Positions 18,117 to 26,826 of a stretch of DNA of 64,000 nucleotides are shown here, one piece after another. Source of the stretch: Bradyrhizobium yuanmingense (GTDB taxonomy: Bacteria > Pseudomonadota > Alphaproteobacteria > Rhizobiales > Xanthobacteraceae). The translations under genes were made by a program, and so were the position numbers. The stretch covers positions 248,001 to 312,000 of the forward strand of contig NZ_JARFML010000002.1 in the NCBI RefSeq assembly GCF_029167105.1. The letters run 5' to 3'. The notes beneath the pieces are model-generated. The model was not told the DNA's origin, searched no databases, and was given only the letters and a program-made list of their open reading frames with translations. Position 1 is the stretch's first letter, and each line of letters opens with the position of its first letter.

Positions 18117-18634
18117 CAGGGTTTCGGCAGGAGCTTGACGCCAGGCGCCGGCGACTTGCCCTCATGCGAATGGCTTGCCCCCTCGGTTGGGATCTCGATC
18201 CAGCGACGAACGCCGGTCTCGCATTCCTGAACCACTGGGAAGTACAAGGTCGTGTTCGCCTTGAGCTTGTCGGTCAGCACCGTCTGCATGATGAACTCGT
18301 CATAGTTCTTGTCCTGCAGCTTGCCGCCGGACCACGCCACCTCCTTGACGCCGGACGAGAGCTTGTTGCCGTGATAGTCGTATTCCCCGGCATATTTGCC
18401 CTCCACGATATCGATGGTCCAGCCGGCCTTCGGCATCGGCTTCACCGCGATGACCCCTTCCGGAATCTGCACGCGGAGCTTCACCGTCGGTGAGCCCGCG
18501 CAGCCATGCGGCACGGTGAAGACCGCCTTGTAGGACGCACCAATTGTGGCTTGCTTGGTCTCGAGCGAGACATGCGCCGCCACTGGTGATGCGGCGAGCG
18601 CGGCAATCAGGATCAGGCAGGATCGCTTCGACAT
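18116..18634 (-). CDS. pcuD: YcnI-family copper-binding protein (DUF1775)
   Basis: A 172-residue secreted protein. Signal peptide MSKRSCLILIAALAASPVAA is followed directly by HVSLETKQATIGASYKAVF, so His becomes the mature N-terminus, the position that binds copper in YcnI proteins. Conserved YcnI segments include PHGCAGSPTVKLRVQIPEGV and KEVAWSGG. A GGGAG ribosome binding site supports the Met at 18634 over an upstream one. It lies between pcuC and pcuE, with an ATGA overlap to pcuE. It probably acts as a periplasmic copper chaperone. Confidence 0.88.
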   Translation of the reverse strand: MSKRSCLILIAALAASPVAAHVSLETKQATIGASYKAVFTVPHGCAGSPTVKLRVQIPEGVIAVKPMPKAGWTIDIVEGKYAGEYDYHGNKLSSGVKEVAWSGGKLQDKNYDEFIMQTVLTDKLKANTTLYFPVVQECETGVRRWIEIPTEGASHSHEGKSPAPGVKLLPKP

Positions 18635-18663
18635 ATTCGGTCTCCCGAGAGTCCAGAACAGTC

Positions 18664-19197
18664 TCATTTCATCTTCATTCCCGAATGATCCGGCATTTTC
18701 TTCATGTCCATGTGGCCCGAGTGTCCGCCATCGCCCGGCGCCTGCGCGCCGACGCCCTGGACGGCGAGGGCGACAGTGACCTTTCCTGCCTTCTCGAACT
18801 GAAGCGTCACCGGCACCTTGTCGCCTTGCTTGAATGGCCCCTTCAGCTCCTGAAGCATCAAATGATTGCCGCCGGGCGCGAGCTTCACGGTCTTGCCGGG
18901 CTCGATCGCCAATCCCTTGTCGAGCGCGCGCATCTTCATCACGCCATTATCCATCGCCATCTCGTGAATCTCGGCCTTGCCTGCGATATCGGCGGACACG
19001 CTGACCAGCCTGTCGGCGGCGCTCCCCTTGTTTTCGATGGTCAGGTAGCCGCCGGCGACCTTGGCGCCGCCCGGCGTCGCCCGGCTCCAGGCCTGCGAGA
19101 TGACGAGATCGCCGGTCTTGACGTCCTCGGCTGCGACTCCCGCGCTGGTGCCGAGCAGCATGGCGACGGCGAGCAGTGATGGCATGATCCTGTTCAT
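18664..19197 (-). CDS. pcuC: PCuAC-type periplasmic copper chaperone
   Basis: A 177-residue periplasmic chaperone that carries Cu(I), in this family for cytochrome oxidase assembly. Signal peptide MNRIMPSLLAVAMLLGTSAG ends at VAAED. His78, Met89, His112 and Met114 (AEIHEM, VMKM, NHLML) fit the PCuAC copper motif. The C-terminal tail (HSGHMDMKKMPDHSGMKMK) is dense in His and Met and could bind a second copper. The open frame extends further upstream, but the signal peptide fixes the start. Bradyrhizobium PcuC is reported to be needed for aa3 and cbb3 oxidase biogenesis under copper limitation. Confidence 0.92.
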   Translation of the reverse strand: MNRIMPSLLAVAMLLGTSAGVAAEDVKTGDLVISQAWSRATPGGAKVAGGYLTIENKGSAADRLVSVSADIAGKAEIHEMAMDNGVMKMRALDKGLAIEPGKTVKLAPGGNHLMLQELKGPFKQGDKVPVTLQFEKAGKVTVALAVQGVGAQAPGDGGHSGHMDMKKMPDHSGMKMK

Positions 19198-19265
19198 TAG
19201 GTTCCCTCTGTTTTCATTCTGATCGAGCACGGTCGGTCGTGGTGGTCTCGGCAGCCTCAGTGCGC

Positions 19266-21476
19266 TTACCATCGATACCTCATTCCGCTGTAGACCGCCC
19301 GGCCGGTGCCTGGTTCGAACAACGCCGACGTCGCGCTGGCGCGATCGATGATACTGGCGCTTGCAATGTAGGTTCTGTTGGTGAGGTTTCGACCCTCGAT
19401 ATAGGCGGAGAACGGCCCGCCATTGTCGAAGCCCGCTTTCAATCCGAGCAGTGCATACGGCTCCGTCGCCAACGTGTTCACGCTGTCGACAAAATAGGCT
19501 TGCGGCACCCATTCGACGTTCGAACCGGCATAGAACCCGGTCGGATGCTTGTAGAGCAATTCGGCGCGCAAATAGTGACGCGGCGCACCGGGCAGCTGGT
19601 TGTTGCCGAATGTCGGGGCGCTATCGAAGCGAAAATCGCTGTAAGTATAGGCGAAGTTGAGCCACACCTTGTCGGGCGCGCCGACTGTCCCGAAGATGTC
19701 GCGGAAGATTGCTGCCCCTGCCCCAGCCTCGACGCCCTGATGGACGGTTCGGTCGGCATTGGTCACGTTGCAATTGCCGAAGGCGCTGTAGAGGCACAGC
19801 AGCTCATCGCGGATATCGGCGCGATAGGCGGTCAGCTCCCAGGTGTAGTCGGGCAGTCTCATGCGCGTCCCGATCTCGTAGGTCGTCGCAATCTGCGGGC
19901 GGATGCTGGTGAACGGAATCGTCGGAATGCCAGGACCGCGCGCGCTCTCGCCGAAGCTCGGCACTTCGGCGCTCCGCGAAACATTGGCGAAGGCCTGCCA
20001 CGTCGGGTCGATCTGCCACAGCAGGCCCGCCTTCGGCGACCAAAGATCAAAGCGGGTTGCTCCCGACTGATCGCCGTCGCTAAGAAACCGGTCCCGCCGA
20101 TTGCGGGTCGCATGCAGAAATTGCGTGCCGGCAATCGCGGCGACGTTCGGCAGAAAATAGAAGCTGTCCTCCACGTAAACCGAGGTGTTCTCCGAGCGAT
20201 CGTACGACGACGACAGCAATGCCCCCTTCTGTCCGGCAATGTTGGCGAACTGCTGGTTGTCGATGCTGCCATTCAACAGGTTGACGCCCGCGACCAGCCT
20301 GTTGCGATAACCGCCGATAATGCGGTCGTCCGTAACCTTCGCGAAGCCGCCATAATCCTTGTAGCGATAATCGAGCCACTGGAAGATCGGATGCATGAGG
20401 TGCCGGTCGACGCCGAAAGCGCCGAACTCCAGCCTGGTGTCGTCGAATCGGATCGTCGTCTTGTTTGCCAGCCTGACCGTGTCGATGTTGCGCTGCTGGT
20501 CCAGCGCAACGTTCGCCGGAGCCGCGGCCTCCGGATTGGTCAAGGCAGGCGCCTTGGTGACGGTTCCTGGAATGCGTTGCCGCACCTCGTTGGCGTTGAG
20601 ATAGAATCGCGTCTCGAAATCCGGCGAGAACTGGTAGCCAACATTGCCGCTCACGCGGTTGCCCGAGCCGAAGCTGTGATCGCGGAAGCCGTCCGTGGCC
20701 TGCGTCGATGCGGTGACGAAACCATCCCACGGCCCGTTGGCGCCTCCTGCATTGGCCTGCAGTCGCCTGAGGCCGAAGGCTCCCACGTCGAGCGAGACGC
20801 CATTCGGAAATCCGTCGCGTCCCGATGGCGTCACGAAGTTGACGGCGCCTCCCAGCGAATTGGCTCCGAACTGCAGCGCGTTCGCGCCCTTGTACACCTC
20901 GACATATTTGTAGGCGGTCGGGTCGATCTCCTGGAAATCGCCATAGCCGTCCGCCGTGTTGATCGGGATGCCGTCCATGTAAAGCTGCACGCCGCGCAGA
21001 TGGAAATTGCGCGACAGGCCGGATCCGCGGATCGAAAGCCGGGTGTCGTCGCCCCATTTCGGCTGCACAAACACGCCGGGCACGTAGTCCAGGACATCCT
21101 TGATCGTGCTGGCGGGTGTCGAATTCCGGTAAGCCTCCGCTGTGACCAGCGCTACGCCGCCCGGCGTCTGGTTGATCTCGTTCAGCGCCTGCTGGGCGGT
21201 AAGAACCGTCAGGGAACCAGGGCCAGGAGCCCCTTCGGAAGCTGCCGTCGGTCGGGCAGGCGCAGTTGCAGGCGCGCGGGCCCGCGTCAATCGTGCGGGC
21301 GTTCGCTGTGCGCGGGCTGGTGAGGCCCGTTTCTCCCGCGGCGCGTCGACCGTAACGGGAGGAAGCTCGCGTCGGTTTTCCTGCGCGATTGCATTGGACG
21401 GCACAACGAGGGCAGAAGCTGAGGCAAGCAGAATCTTACGTGCGGAAAGCAGTCGAAAGAAGCCTGAACGAGGCAT
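19266..21476 (-). CDS. pcuB: TonB-dependent copper receptor
   Basis: A 736-residue outer-membrane receptor for TonB-driven uptake. A signal peptide (MPRSGFFRLLSARKILLASA) precedes an Ala/Pro/Arg-rich linker, a TonB-box-like LPPVTVDA near residue 40, a plug domain (VPGVFVQPKWGDDTRLSIRGSG near 130) and a 22-strand barrel ending in the aromatic YSGMRYRW. Its place in the copper operon, between the DUF2946 gene and pcuC, argues for a copper ligand rather than a siderophore. The start at 21476 is chosen because the upstream extension lacks a signal peptide. Receptor assignment is firm; copper specificity rests on context. Confidence 0.88.
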   Translation of the reverse strand: MPRSGFFRLLSARKILLASASALVVPSNAIAQENRRELPPVTVDAPREKRASPARAQRTPARLTRARAPATAPARPTAASEGAPGPGSLTVLTAQQALNEINQTPGGVALVTAEAYRNSTPASTIKDVLDYVPGVFVQPKWGDDTRLSIRGSGLSRNFHLRGVQLYMDGIPINTADGYGDFQEIDPTAYKYVEVYKGANALQFGANSLGGAVNFVTPSGRDGFPNGVSLDVGAFGLRRLQANAGGANGPWDGFVTASTQATDGFRDHSFGSGNRVSGNVGYQFSPDFETRFYLNANEVRQRIPGTVTKAPALTNPEAAAPANVALDQQRNIDTVRLANKTTIRFDDTRLEFGAFGVDRHLMHPIFQWLDYRYKDYGGFAKVTDDRIIGGYRNRLVAGVNLLNGSIDNQQFANIAGQKGALLSSSYDRSENTSVYVEDSFYFLPNVAAIAGTQFLHATRNRRDRFLSDGDQSGATRFDLWSPKAGLLWQIDPTWQAFANVSRSAEVPSFGESARGPGIPTIPFTSIRPQIATTYEIGTRMRLPDYTWELTAYRADIRDELLCLYSAFGNCNVTNADRTVHQGVEAGAGAAIFRDIFGTVGAPDKVWLNFAYTYSDFRFDSAPTFGNNQLPGAPRHYLRAELLYKHPTGFYAGSNVEWVPQAYFVDSVNTLATEPYALLGLKAGFDNGGPFSAYIEGRNLTNRTYIASASIIDRASATSALFEPGTGRAVYSGMRYRW

Positions 21477-21561
21477 GAGGTCATTCCTGATGCCGGCAGA
21501 GAGCCGGTGCATAGCGATCCCGGCACGGCCGAAGCCGGCGCGGAGCTGAAGGTTTCGCGGA

Positions 21562-21948
21562 TCAGGAAATGCGAGGCGGAGCGCGTGCCCGGGCGATCGA
21601 ACCATCGTCGGCGGCGAGGACGGGCGCGTTCGCCATGTGCCAGACGATGCGGGCGATGGGGCGGACGGGAGTTGAGAACGCCGCATGGGGCGGCGCGTCA
21701 AGCGAAGCGTCAGCGTGCACGAGGCAACAAAGCGCACATGCACCGGCTTTCGCGGCCGGTGTCCCGGTCTCGTCGACCGGGCCGTCCTGCTCCCCTGCGC
21801 TGTGGCAGATGGCGCCTGCAGAGAACGGATCGGCCGCAGCCTGGCCGGCCGCGAGACATGCGGCGATCGGCGCCAGCACCTGCATCACAAGGGCGAGCAG
21901 GACCAGAGGCAGGAATTTTTGCAGGCGTGCGCGCATCCGCCGGACCAT
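21562..21948 (-). CDS. pcuA: DUF2946-type periplasmic protein
   Basis: A 128-residue protein with one N-terminal hydrophobic segment (FLPLVLLALVMQVLAPIAA), either a signal or an anchor, followed by ICHSAGEQ and CALCCLVHAD, the Cys/His pattern of DUF2946. Such genes recur beside copper TonB receptors. As first gene of the operon it would correspond to PcuA. The cysteine/histidine cluster suggests metal binding; the function is not established. An open frame on the opposite strand across the same bases has no family match that I recognise and I reject it. Confidence 0.75.
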   Translation of the reverse strand: MVRRMRARLQKFLPLVLLALVMQVLAPIAACLAAGQAAADPFSAGAICHSAGEQDGPVDETGTPAAKAGACALCCLVHADASLDAPPHAAFSTPVRPIARIVWHMANAPVLAADDGSIARARAPPRIS

Positions 21949-22239
21949 TCGTTCGTGCGCTAACTAATCACTCGGGCGGGGCCGAGTCGAGGCCAGTTCC
22001 GCCGCCCGCGTGGTCCCGCACAAATTGCTCGAAAGCTGTGGCCCGACCGCCCTACGCCCGAGCCCGGCCGGTATCCGAGGCAGGGAAACCCGCCCGACCA
22101 TCCACAAATTTCTTATATCTGTCATATATTTAGGGGAGCGAAAGCCCGATCGTTTCGTCAGCTGCTCCTATTTTGAACATTCGTTGCCGAAAATGATGAC
22201 AAGTGAGAAAAGTTGATCTAGCATCCCTCTTGCTCAGGC
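21949..22239. other. Copper-operon upstream region
   Basis: Upstream region of the minus-strand pcu operon and of the plus-strand RNA/globin unit. An AT-rich patch (about 22100-22135) is the likeliest place for a promoter. I looked for cobalamin, TPP and FMN riboswitch signatures and saw none. Confidence 0.4.
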
Positions 22240-22396
22240 ACTGACCGCGAGGTCGAGGCCTGGTGGTCCAAGTCTCGGGAGGAGCCCCTGGCGCGCAAAA
22301 CGCAGCGTCGCCCCGTCAATCAAGATCAAATCTTAAGATCGGGGATAATAGGGTCGACACAATTTTTGAGCGGGGCCAGGGCCCCGCTCTTTTTTT
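22240..22396 (+). ncRNA. Candidate structured RNA or leader
   Basis: Non-coding stretch of about 157 bases ending in a perfect terminator 21 bases before the globin start. It contains a GACC-GCGA-GGTC hairpin with a GNRA tetraloop (22243-22254), GC-rich segments that could pair, and small hairpins such as GCG-CAAAA-CGC. It could be an independent small RNA, or a leader that controls the globin by termination. I could not match it to a known RNA family. The 5' end is a guess. Confidence 0.4.
22368..22396 (+). terminator. Strong rho-independent terminator
   Basis: A perfect ten-base-pair stem (GAGCGGGGCC / GGCCCCGCTC) with a two-base loop, followed by seven T residues. It lies just upstream of the globin gene, so it ends an upstream transcript or attenuates the globin message. 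Confidence 0.93.
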
Positions 22397-22417
22397 GCCC
22401 GCGCGGCTGAACTGCCG

Positions 22418-22822
22418 ATGAACGCGGCCTCTGATCCCATCCAAGACAGCTTCGAACGTGCAGCCTCGCGCTGCGCCGATCTCACGCCGTTCGTCTATCG
22501 ACGTCTGTTTGATCAGCATCCGGAAACGCAGGCGATGTTCCGCACGGACGGCGCTGATCTCGTGAAAGGGTCGATGCTGGCGCTGACGATCGAGGCGATT
22601 CTCGACTTCGCCGGCGAGCGCCGCGGGCATTTCCGGCTGATCGCGTGCGAGGTCGCCTCGCACGATGCCTATGGCACGCCGCGCGAGCTGTTCATCGCGT
22701 TCTTCGTCGTCATCAGGGATGCGCTCCGCGATCTGCTCGGCGATGAATGGACGCCCGAGATCGCGCAGGCCTGGGATACATTGCTCGCCGAGATCGACGC
22801 ATTCGCCGCCGCGGCCACCTGA
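22418..22822 (+). CDS. Single-domain globin
   Basis: A 134-residue protein with the helical globin pattern: residues about 10-35 form the A-B helices (SFERAASRCADLTPFVYRRL), FDQHPETQAMF matches the B-C-D region of bacterial globins with conserved Phe, and HFRLIACEVASHDAYG contains candidate distal and proximal His residues. It would bind haem and handle O2 or NO. It is followed after about 140 bases by a sugar-type ABC transporter operon in the same direction, with no obvious functional link. The strong terminator upstream separates it from earlier transcription. Confidence 0.7.
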   Translation: MNAASDPIQDSFERAASRCADLTPFVYRRLFDQHPETQAMFRTDGADLVKGSMLALTIEAILDFAGERRGHFRLIACEVASHDAYGTPRELFIAFFVVIRDALRDLLGDEWTPEIAQAWDTLLAEIDAFAAAAT

Positions 22823-22964
22823 TGCTTTGCGCTGCACCAACGCGCGGGCTGCGACGACGCTGCGGCTGAATGCAGATTGAGTGCGAACAACTCTTGTGAG
22901 AGACTTTCGGAGATCGGTAGCGCTACCAATGACGCGCCGACGACAAAATATATGGGAGCGAGCG

Positions 22965-23984
22965 ATGTCCGGGACGAAAGATTTCTCGACGACGAGGCGC
23001 GATCTTCTTCAGGCGGCTGCGACCGCCGGCGCCGGAGCTGCCATCCTCGGCAGCATGGGCATAAGCCCCGCACTGGCCGCAGTCGGACGCAGCGAGAAGC
23101 CGTTGAAGGCGGCGTTCTCCAACGCCGGCCTCCAGGCCACCTGGTGCGCGCAAGGCAAGCAGGCGGCGGAATTCTGGGGCAAGCTGTTCAATGTCGAGGT
23201 GACCTGGTTCGACGGGCAGCTCGATGCGGTGAAGCAGCGCGCGGCGATCGACAACATGGCCTCGCAGAAATGGGACTTCGTCGCGATCCAGGCCTTCGGC
23301 ATCGGCACCCTCACCCAGCCGGTGCAGAAGATGATCGACGCCGGCACGCCCGTGATCGACATGGACACGCTGATCGCGCCCCTCGATCAGATCAACGTCC
23401 ATTCCTTCCTCGCTCCCGACAACGAGTTCATGGGCGCTTCGGTGACGCAGGCGCTGTGCAACGCCATGGGCGGCAAGGGCAAGATCATCATGACGCAGGG
23501 CGCGCTCGGCCACACCGGTGCGCAGGGCCGCGCCAAGGGCTTCAACTCGGTCGTCAAGCAATTCCCGGGCATCGAAGTGCTGGACACCCAGCCGGCCGAT
23601 TGGGACGTTTCGAAGACCGCCCGTCTCTGGGAGACCTATCTGACCAAGTACCCGCAGATCGATGCGGCCTTCTTCCACAATGACGACATGGCGCTGGCCG
23701 CCGCCAACATCATGAAGGCGCGCAATCGCACCAACATCCTGATCGGCGGGGTCGATGCCATGCCGCCGGCGATCCAGGCGGTCAGCGAAGGCCGAATGTT
23801 CGCGACCGTCCGCAATCCGTCCTGCCGCATCCATGGCGGCGCGATCGTCGCGGGTGTCTCCGCCGTGATCGGCGGCGAGAAGAGCGGACAGGGCATCCCG
23901 AAGAACGTCGTCACCGACGGCCCGGTCGTGACCAAGGCCAACGCCGCCGGAATGCAGTGGATGCAGGATCACTTCCTGATCTGA
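22965..23984 (+). CDS. Sugar-type ABC transporter substrate-binding protein
   Basis: A 339-residue periplasmic binding protein of the RbsB/Peripla_BP_4 type. The N-terminus has a twin-arginine signal (TTRRDLLQAAATAG) and ends ALAAVG, so it is exported folded by Tat, unusual for this class but common in rhizobia. The domain contains DFVAIQAFG, FFHNDDMALAAANIM and GGVDAMPPAIQAV, typical of pentose/ribose-type binders. I chose the Met at 22965 because GGGAG precedes it and the signal begins there. It heads an operon with the ATPase and permease. The sugar or polyol is not predictable from sequence. Confidence 0.9.
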   Translation: MSGTKDFSTTRRDLLQAAATAGAGAAILGSMGISPALAAVGRSEKPLKAAFSNAGLQATWCAQGKQAAEFWGKLFNVEVTWFDGQLDAVKQRAAIDNMASQKWDFVAIQAFGIGTLTQPVQKMIDAGTPVIDMDTLIAPLDQINVHSFLAPDNEFMGASVTQALCNAMGGKGKIIMTQGALGHTGAQGRAKGFNSVVKQFPGIEVLDTQPADWDVSKTARLWETYLTKYPQIDAAFFHNDDMALAAANIMKARNRTNILIGGVDAMPPAIQAVSEGRMFATVRNPSCRIHGGAIVAGVSAVIGGEKSGQGIPKNVVTDGPVVTKANAAGMQWMQDHFLI

Positions 23985-23999
23985 GCCTCCAGATCTTTC

Positions 24000-25502
24000 A
24001 TGAGCGTGGGACAACAGCCCATCCTGGAACTGCAGGGCATCACGAAGAGCTTCGGCGGCGTCGAAGCGCTTCGTGGTGTCGACTTCGCGCTTTATCCCGG
24101 CGAGATCCACGGTCTCGTCGGCGAGAACGGCGCCGGCAAGAGCACGCTGATGAAGATCATCGCCGGCGTGCACACCGAGTTCTCCGGCCGCTTCCTGGTC
24201 GACGGCCAGGAGATGCATTTCCGCTCGGCGCGCGATGCGCACGCCGCCGGCATCGCCATGGTGCACCAGGAGCTCAGCGTCGCGCCCGATCTGACGGTTG
24301 CGGAGAACGTCTTCCTCGGAAACCAGCCGACCAACGCCTTCGGCCTCGTGCAATGGCGGCGGATGGCGCGCGAAGCGGGTGAGCAGCTCGCCCGCTTCGG
24401 CATCGACGTCGATCCGATGGCGCGGCTCGGCGACCTCCCGATCGGGCTGCAGCAGCTGATCGAGATCGCGCGCGTGCTGTTCTCCGGCGCGCGCATCGTC
24501 ATCCTGGACGAGCCGACCTCCGCCCTCTCCCCGCCCGAGGTCGAGCGCCTGTTCGCAACGCTCCGGCGGCTGCGCGAACAAGGCACTGCCATTGTCTTCA
24601 TCTCGCATTTCATCGAGGACATCCTGCTGGTGTCCGACACGGTGACCGTGTTCCGCAACGGCCGCAAGGTTGCGGAGACGGCGAGCGCCGCGACCAGCAA
24701 GGGCGCGCTGATCGAGGCTATGATCGGCCGCGGCGGCGAGGCGCTCGAGCACAGCTACACCGACGACCTGATGCTGCCGCAGCCGAGCGACAGCAACGTT
24801 GTTCTCAAGGTCGACCAGCTGTCGCTGTCCCGCAGCCTTCAGGACGTCTCGTTCGAGGCCCGCGCCGGCGAGGTGCTCGGCATCTACGGCTTCATGGGCT
24901 GCGGCCAGCAGGAGCTGTCGCGCATCCTGTTCGGCAAGCTGAAGCCGGACGGTGGCACGCTTGCAGTCGAAGGCGTGCCGAAAACCTTCGCCAGCACGGC
25001 GGCGGCGCGGCGCGCCGGCGTGGCGCTGGTGCCGGAGAGCCGGCGCGACATGCTGTTCCACCAGGAGCCGGTCTACAAGAACATTTCGATCAGCATTCTC
25101 GACCGCATCTCCTCGCTGCTGCTCAAGCCGGCGCAGGAGCGCGACATCGCCAAACGCCAGGTCGAGCAGCTGCAGATCAGGCCGCCGGTGGTCGGCCTCG
25201 ATCTCGGCATGCTCTCGGGCGGCAACCAGCAGAAGGTCGCGCTGGCGAAATGGCTGACCTATCCGCCCAAGCTGCTGGTGCTGTGCGAGCCGACCCGCGG
25301 CATGGATGTCGGCGCCAAGAACGACGTCATCAACATCGTGCGCGACCTCAGAACAAGGGGGCTCGCGATCATCGTGCTGTCGACCGAGCCGGAAACGGTG
25401 CTGTCGCTGGCCGACCGCATCCTCGTGCTCAAGCGCGGCGCATTGGTGCGGGAATTCAAGAACGAGCCGGTCAGCAAGGACCGCCTGCTGGAAGCGGCGT
25501 GA
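24000..25502 (+). CDS. Sugar ABC transporter ATPase, two-domain
   Basis: A 500-residue RbsA/MglA-type ATPase with two nucleotide-binding domains. The first has a canonical Walker A (GENGAGKSTLMK, about residues 41-52) and Walker B (IVILDEPTSAL). The second has the usual degenerate P-loop GFMGCGQQELSR and signature LSGGNQQKVALAKWL, as in carbohydrate importers of this class. It starts 15 bases after the binding-protein stop and ends 11 bases before the permease. Confidence 0.95.
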   Translation: MSVGQQPILELQGITKSFGGVEALRGVDFALYPGEIHGLVGENGAGKSTLMKIIAGVHTEFSGRFLVDGQEMHFRSARDAHAAGIAMVHQELSVAPDLTVAENVFLGNQPTNAFGLVQWRRMAREAGEQLARFGIDVDPMARLGDLPIGLQQLIEIARVLFSGARIVILDEPTSALSPPEVERLFATLRRLREQGTAIVFISHFIEDILLVSDTVTVFRNGRKVAETASAATSKGALIEAMIGRGGEALEHSYTDDLMLPQPSDSNVVLKVDQLSLSRSLQDVSFEARAGEVLGIYGFMGCGQQELSRILFGKLKPDGGTLAVEGVPKTFASTAAARRAGVALVPESRRDMLFHQEPVYKNISISILDRISSLLLKPAQERDIAKRQVEQLQIRPPVVGLDLGMLSGGNQQKVALAKWLTYPPKLLVLCEPTRGMDVGAKNDVINIVRDLRTRGLAIIVLSTEPETVLSLADRILVLKRGALVREFKNEPVSKDRLLEAA

Positions 25503-25513
25503 CGGAGAAGCAC

Positions 25514-26539
25514 ATGAGCAGCGAGACGGCTTTGGCGACAGGACAACGGGCACGGGGCCTTGCGCCCTTCCTGCGCTCGCAGATGCGCAACATCGCCCCG
25601 TTCCTGACGCTGATCTTCCTCACCGCCTTCTTCGCCTTCGCCAGCCCCTCATTCGCAACGCTCGACAATCTCGGCAACATCCTGACCCAGGTGTCGGTGA
25701 CGGGCATCATCGCCGTCGGCCTCACCTTCGTGATCCTCTGCGCCGAGATCGACCTGTCGGTCGCCAGCATTGCCAACGTCACGGGCATTGCGGTCGCCTA
25801 CTTCACGCTGCAGGAATCCTACGTCAACATCGCCAACATTCCCCTGCCCGGCGCGGTCGCGATCATCCTGTCGCTCCTGCTCTGCGCCCTGCTCGGTCTC
25901 GTCAACGCGCTGGGGCTGACCGTGATCGGCATCCCCTCCTTCATCATGACGCTCGCGATGATGCAGATCGCCGCCGGCATCTCCGCGCTGCTGGTACGCG
26001 GCCAGATCGCCTACAAGGTGCCGAGCCTGATCACGACGCTCGGCTCGGGCTCGATCGGCGGCATCCCCTGGATCGTCATCGTCGCCGCCATCATGCTGCT
26101 CAGCGGCCATCTGGTGCTGACCTACACGCGCTTCGGCCGCTACGTCTACATGGTCGGCGGCAATCGCGAAGCGGCCGAATATTCGGGCCTCAACGTCAAG
26201 CTGATCCTCGGCGCGGTCATGGTGATCTCGGCGGTGTGCTCGGGCCTCGGCGGCATGCTCGGCGTTGCCCATTTCGGCAGCGCGCAGCAGAACGAGTTCG
26301 ACACCTACCTGCTCGATTCCATCGCCGCCGTCGTGGTCGGCGGCACCAGCCTGTTCGGCGGCCGCGGCGGCATCGGCAACACCATCGTCGGGCTTTTCGT
26401 GCTCGGCGTGCTCAACAACGGCCTCGACCACGTCAACATCGACAGCTTCCTGAAGATCCTGATCCGCGGCCTGATCCTCCTGGCGGCGCTGGTCATCAAC
26501 GTCTATGCGCAGCGCTTGAGGGAGAAAGCGGCGGAGTAG
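25514..26539 (+). CDS. Sugar ABC transporter permease
   Basis: A 341-residue RbsC-type inner-membrane permease with about nine hydrophobic helices. Conserved family segments are ILCAEIDLSVASI near residue 80 and YMVGGNREAAEYSGLNV near 215, the coupling region for the ATPase. The frame is open further upstream, but GGAG before the Met at 25514 and overlap with the ATPase gene argue for this start. Last gene of the three-gene importer. Confidence 0.93.
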   Translation: MSSETALATGQRARGLAPFLRSQMRNIAPFLTLIFLTAFFAFASPSFATLDNLGNILTQVSVTGIIAVGLTFVILCAEIDLSVASIANVTGIAVAYFTLQESYVNIANIPLPGAVAIILSLLLCALLGLVNALGLTVIGIPSFIMTLAMMQIAAGISALLVRGQIAYKVPSLITTLGSGSIGGIPWIVIVAAIMLLSGHLVLTYTRFGRYVYMVGGNREAAEYSGLNVKLILGAVMVISAVCSGLGGMLGVAHFGSAQQNEFDTYLLDSIAAVVVGGTSLFGGRGGIGNTIVGLFVLGVLNNGLDHVNIDSFLKILIRGLILLAALVINVYAQRLREKAAE

Positions 26540-26722
26540 ACGGCCGCTTAAACAAAAAGTTCGAAAACAACCCCATGCACAGTAGAAACTGTTGGGAAAT
26601 TCGAGCGCCTGACGAACCCGCTATGGTGTGAGCGTGACCGCACGAAAAAAAACTGCGAGGCGTCGGGCAAAACAGGGGTAGATTGTCATCATCGGAAGCC
26701 GGCGTCGAAAGGCCGGTGCCCC

Positions 26723-26803
26723 CGTCATTTGCGAGCGCAGCGAAGCAATCCAGAGTCTTTCCGAGGAAACAGTCTGGATTGCTTCGCTACGCTCGCAATG
26801 ACG
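26723..26803. repeat. Long palindromic intergenic repeat
   Basis: Two arms of 32 and 31 bases (26723-26754 and 26773-26803) are inverted copies with one mismatch and one indel, around an 18-base loop. Each arm contains GCGAAGCAATCCAGA. It lies between the 3' ends of two convergent genes, where the hairpin could act as a bidirectional terminator. I recall near-identical palindromes scattered between genes in Bradyrhizobium genomes; I cannot count copies here. The adjoining part (26540-26700) holds no gene. Confidence 0.85.
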
Positions 26804-26826
26804 ACGTAGGGATCACCTGTCGCAGG

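Noticed and set aside
21569..21967. Plus-strand frame opposite the DUF2946 gene
   Set aside because: The minus-strand frame has a membrane segment, the Cys/His pattern and operon context; the plus frame has none.
22316..22329. FixK/FNR-like site TCAAT-N4-ATCAA upstream of the globin
   Set aside because: Eight of ten positions match, but a transcript started from it would run at once into the strong terminator, so it is probably chance.
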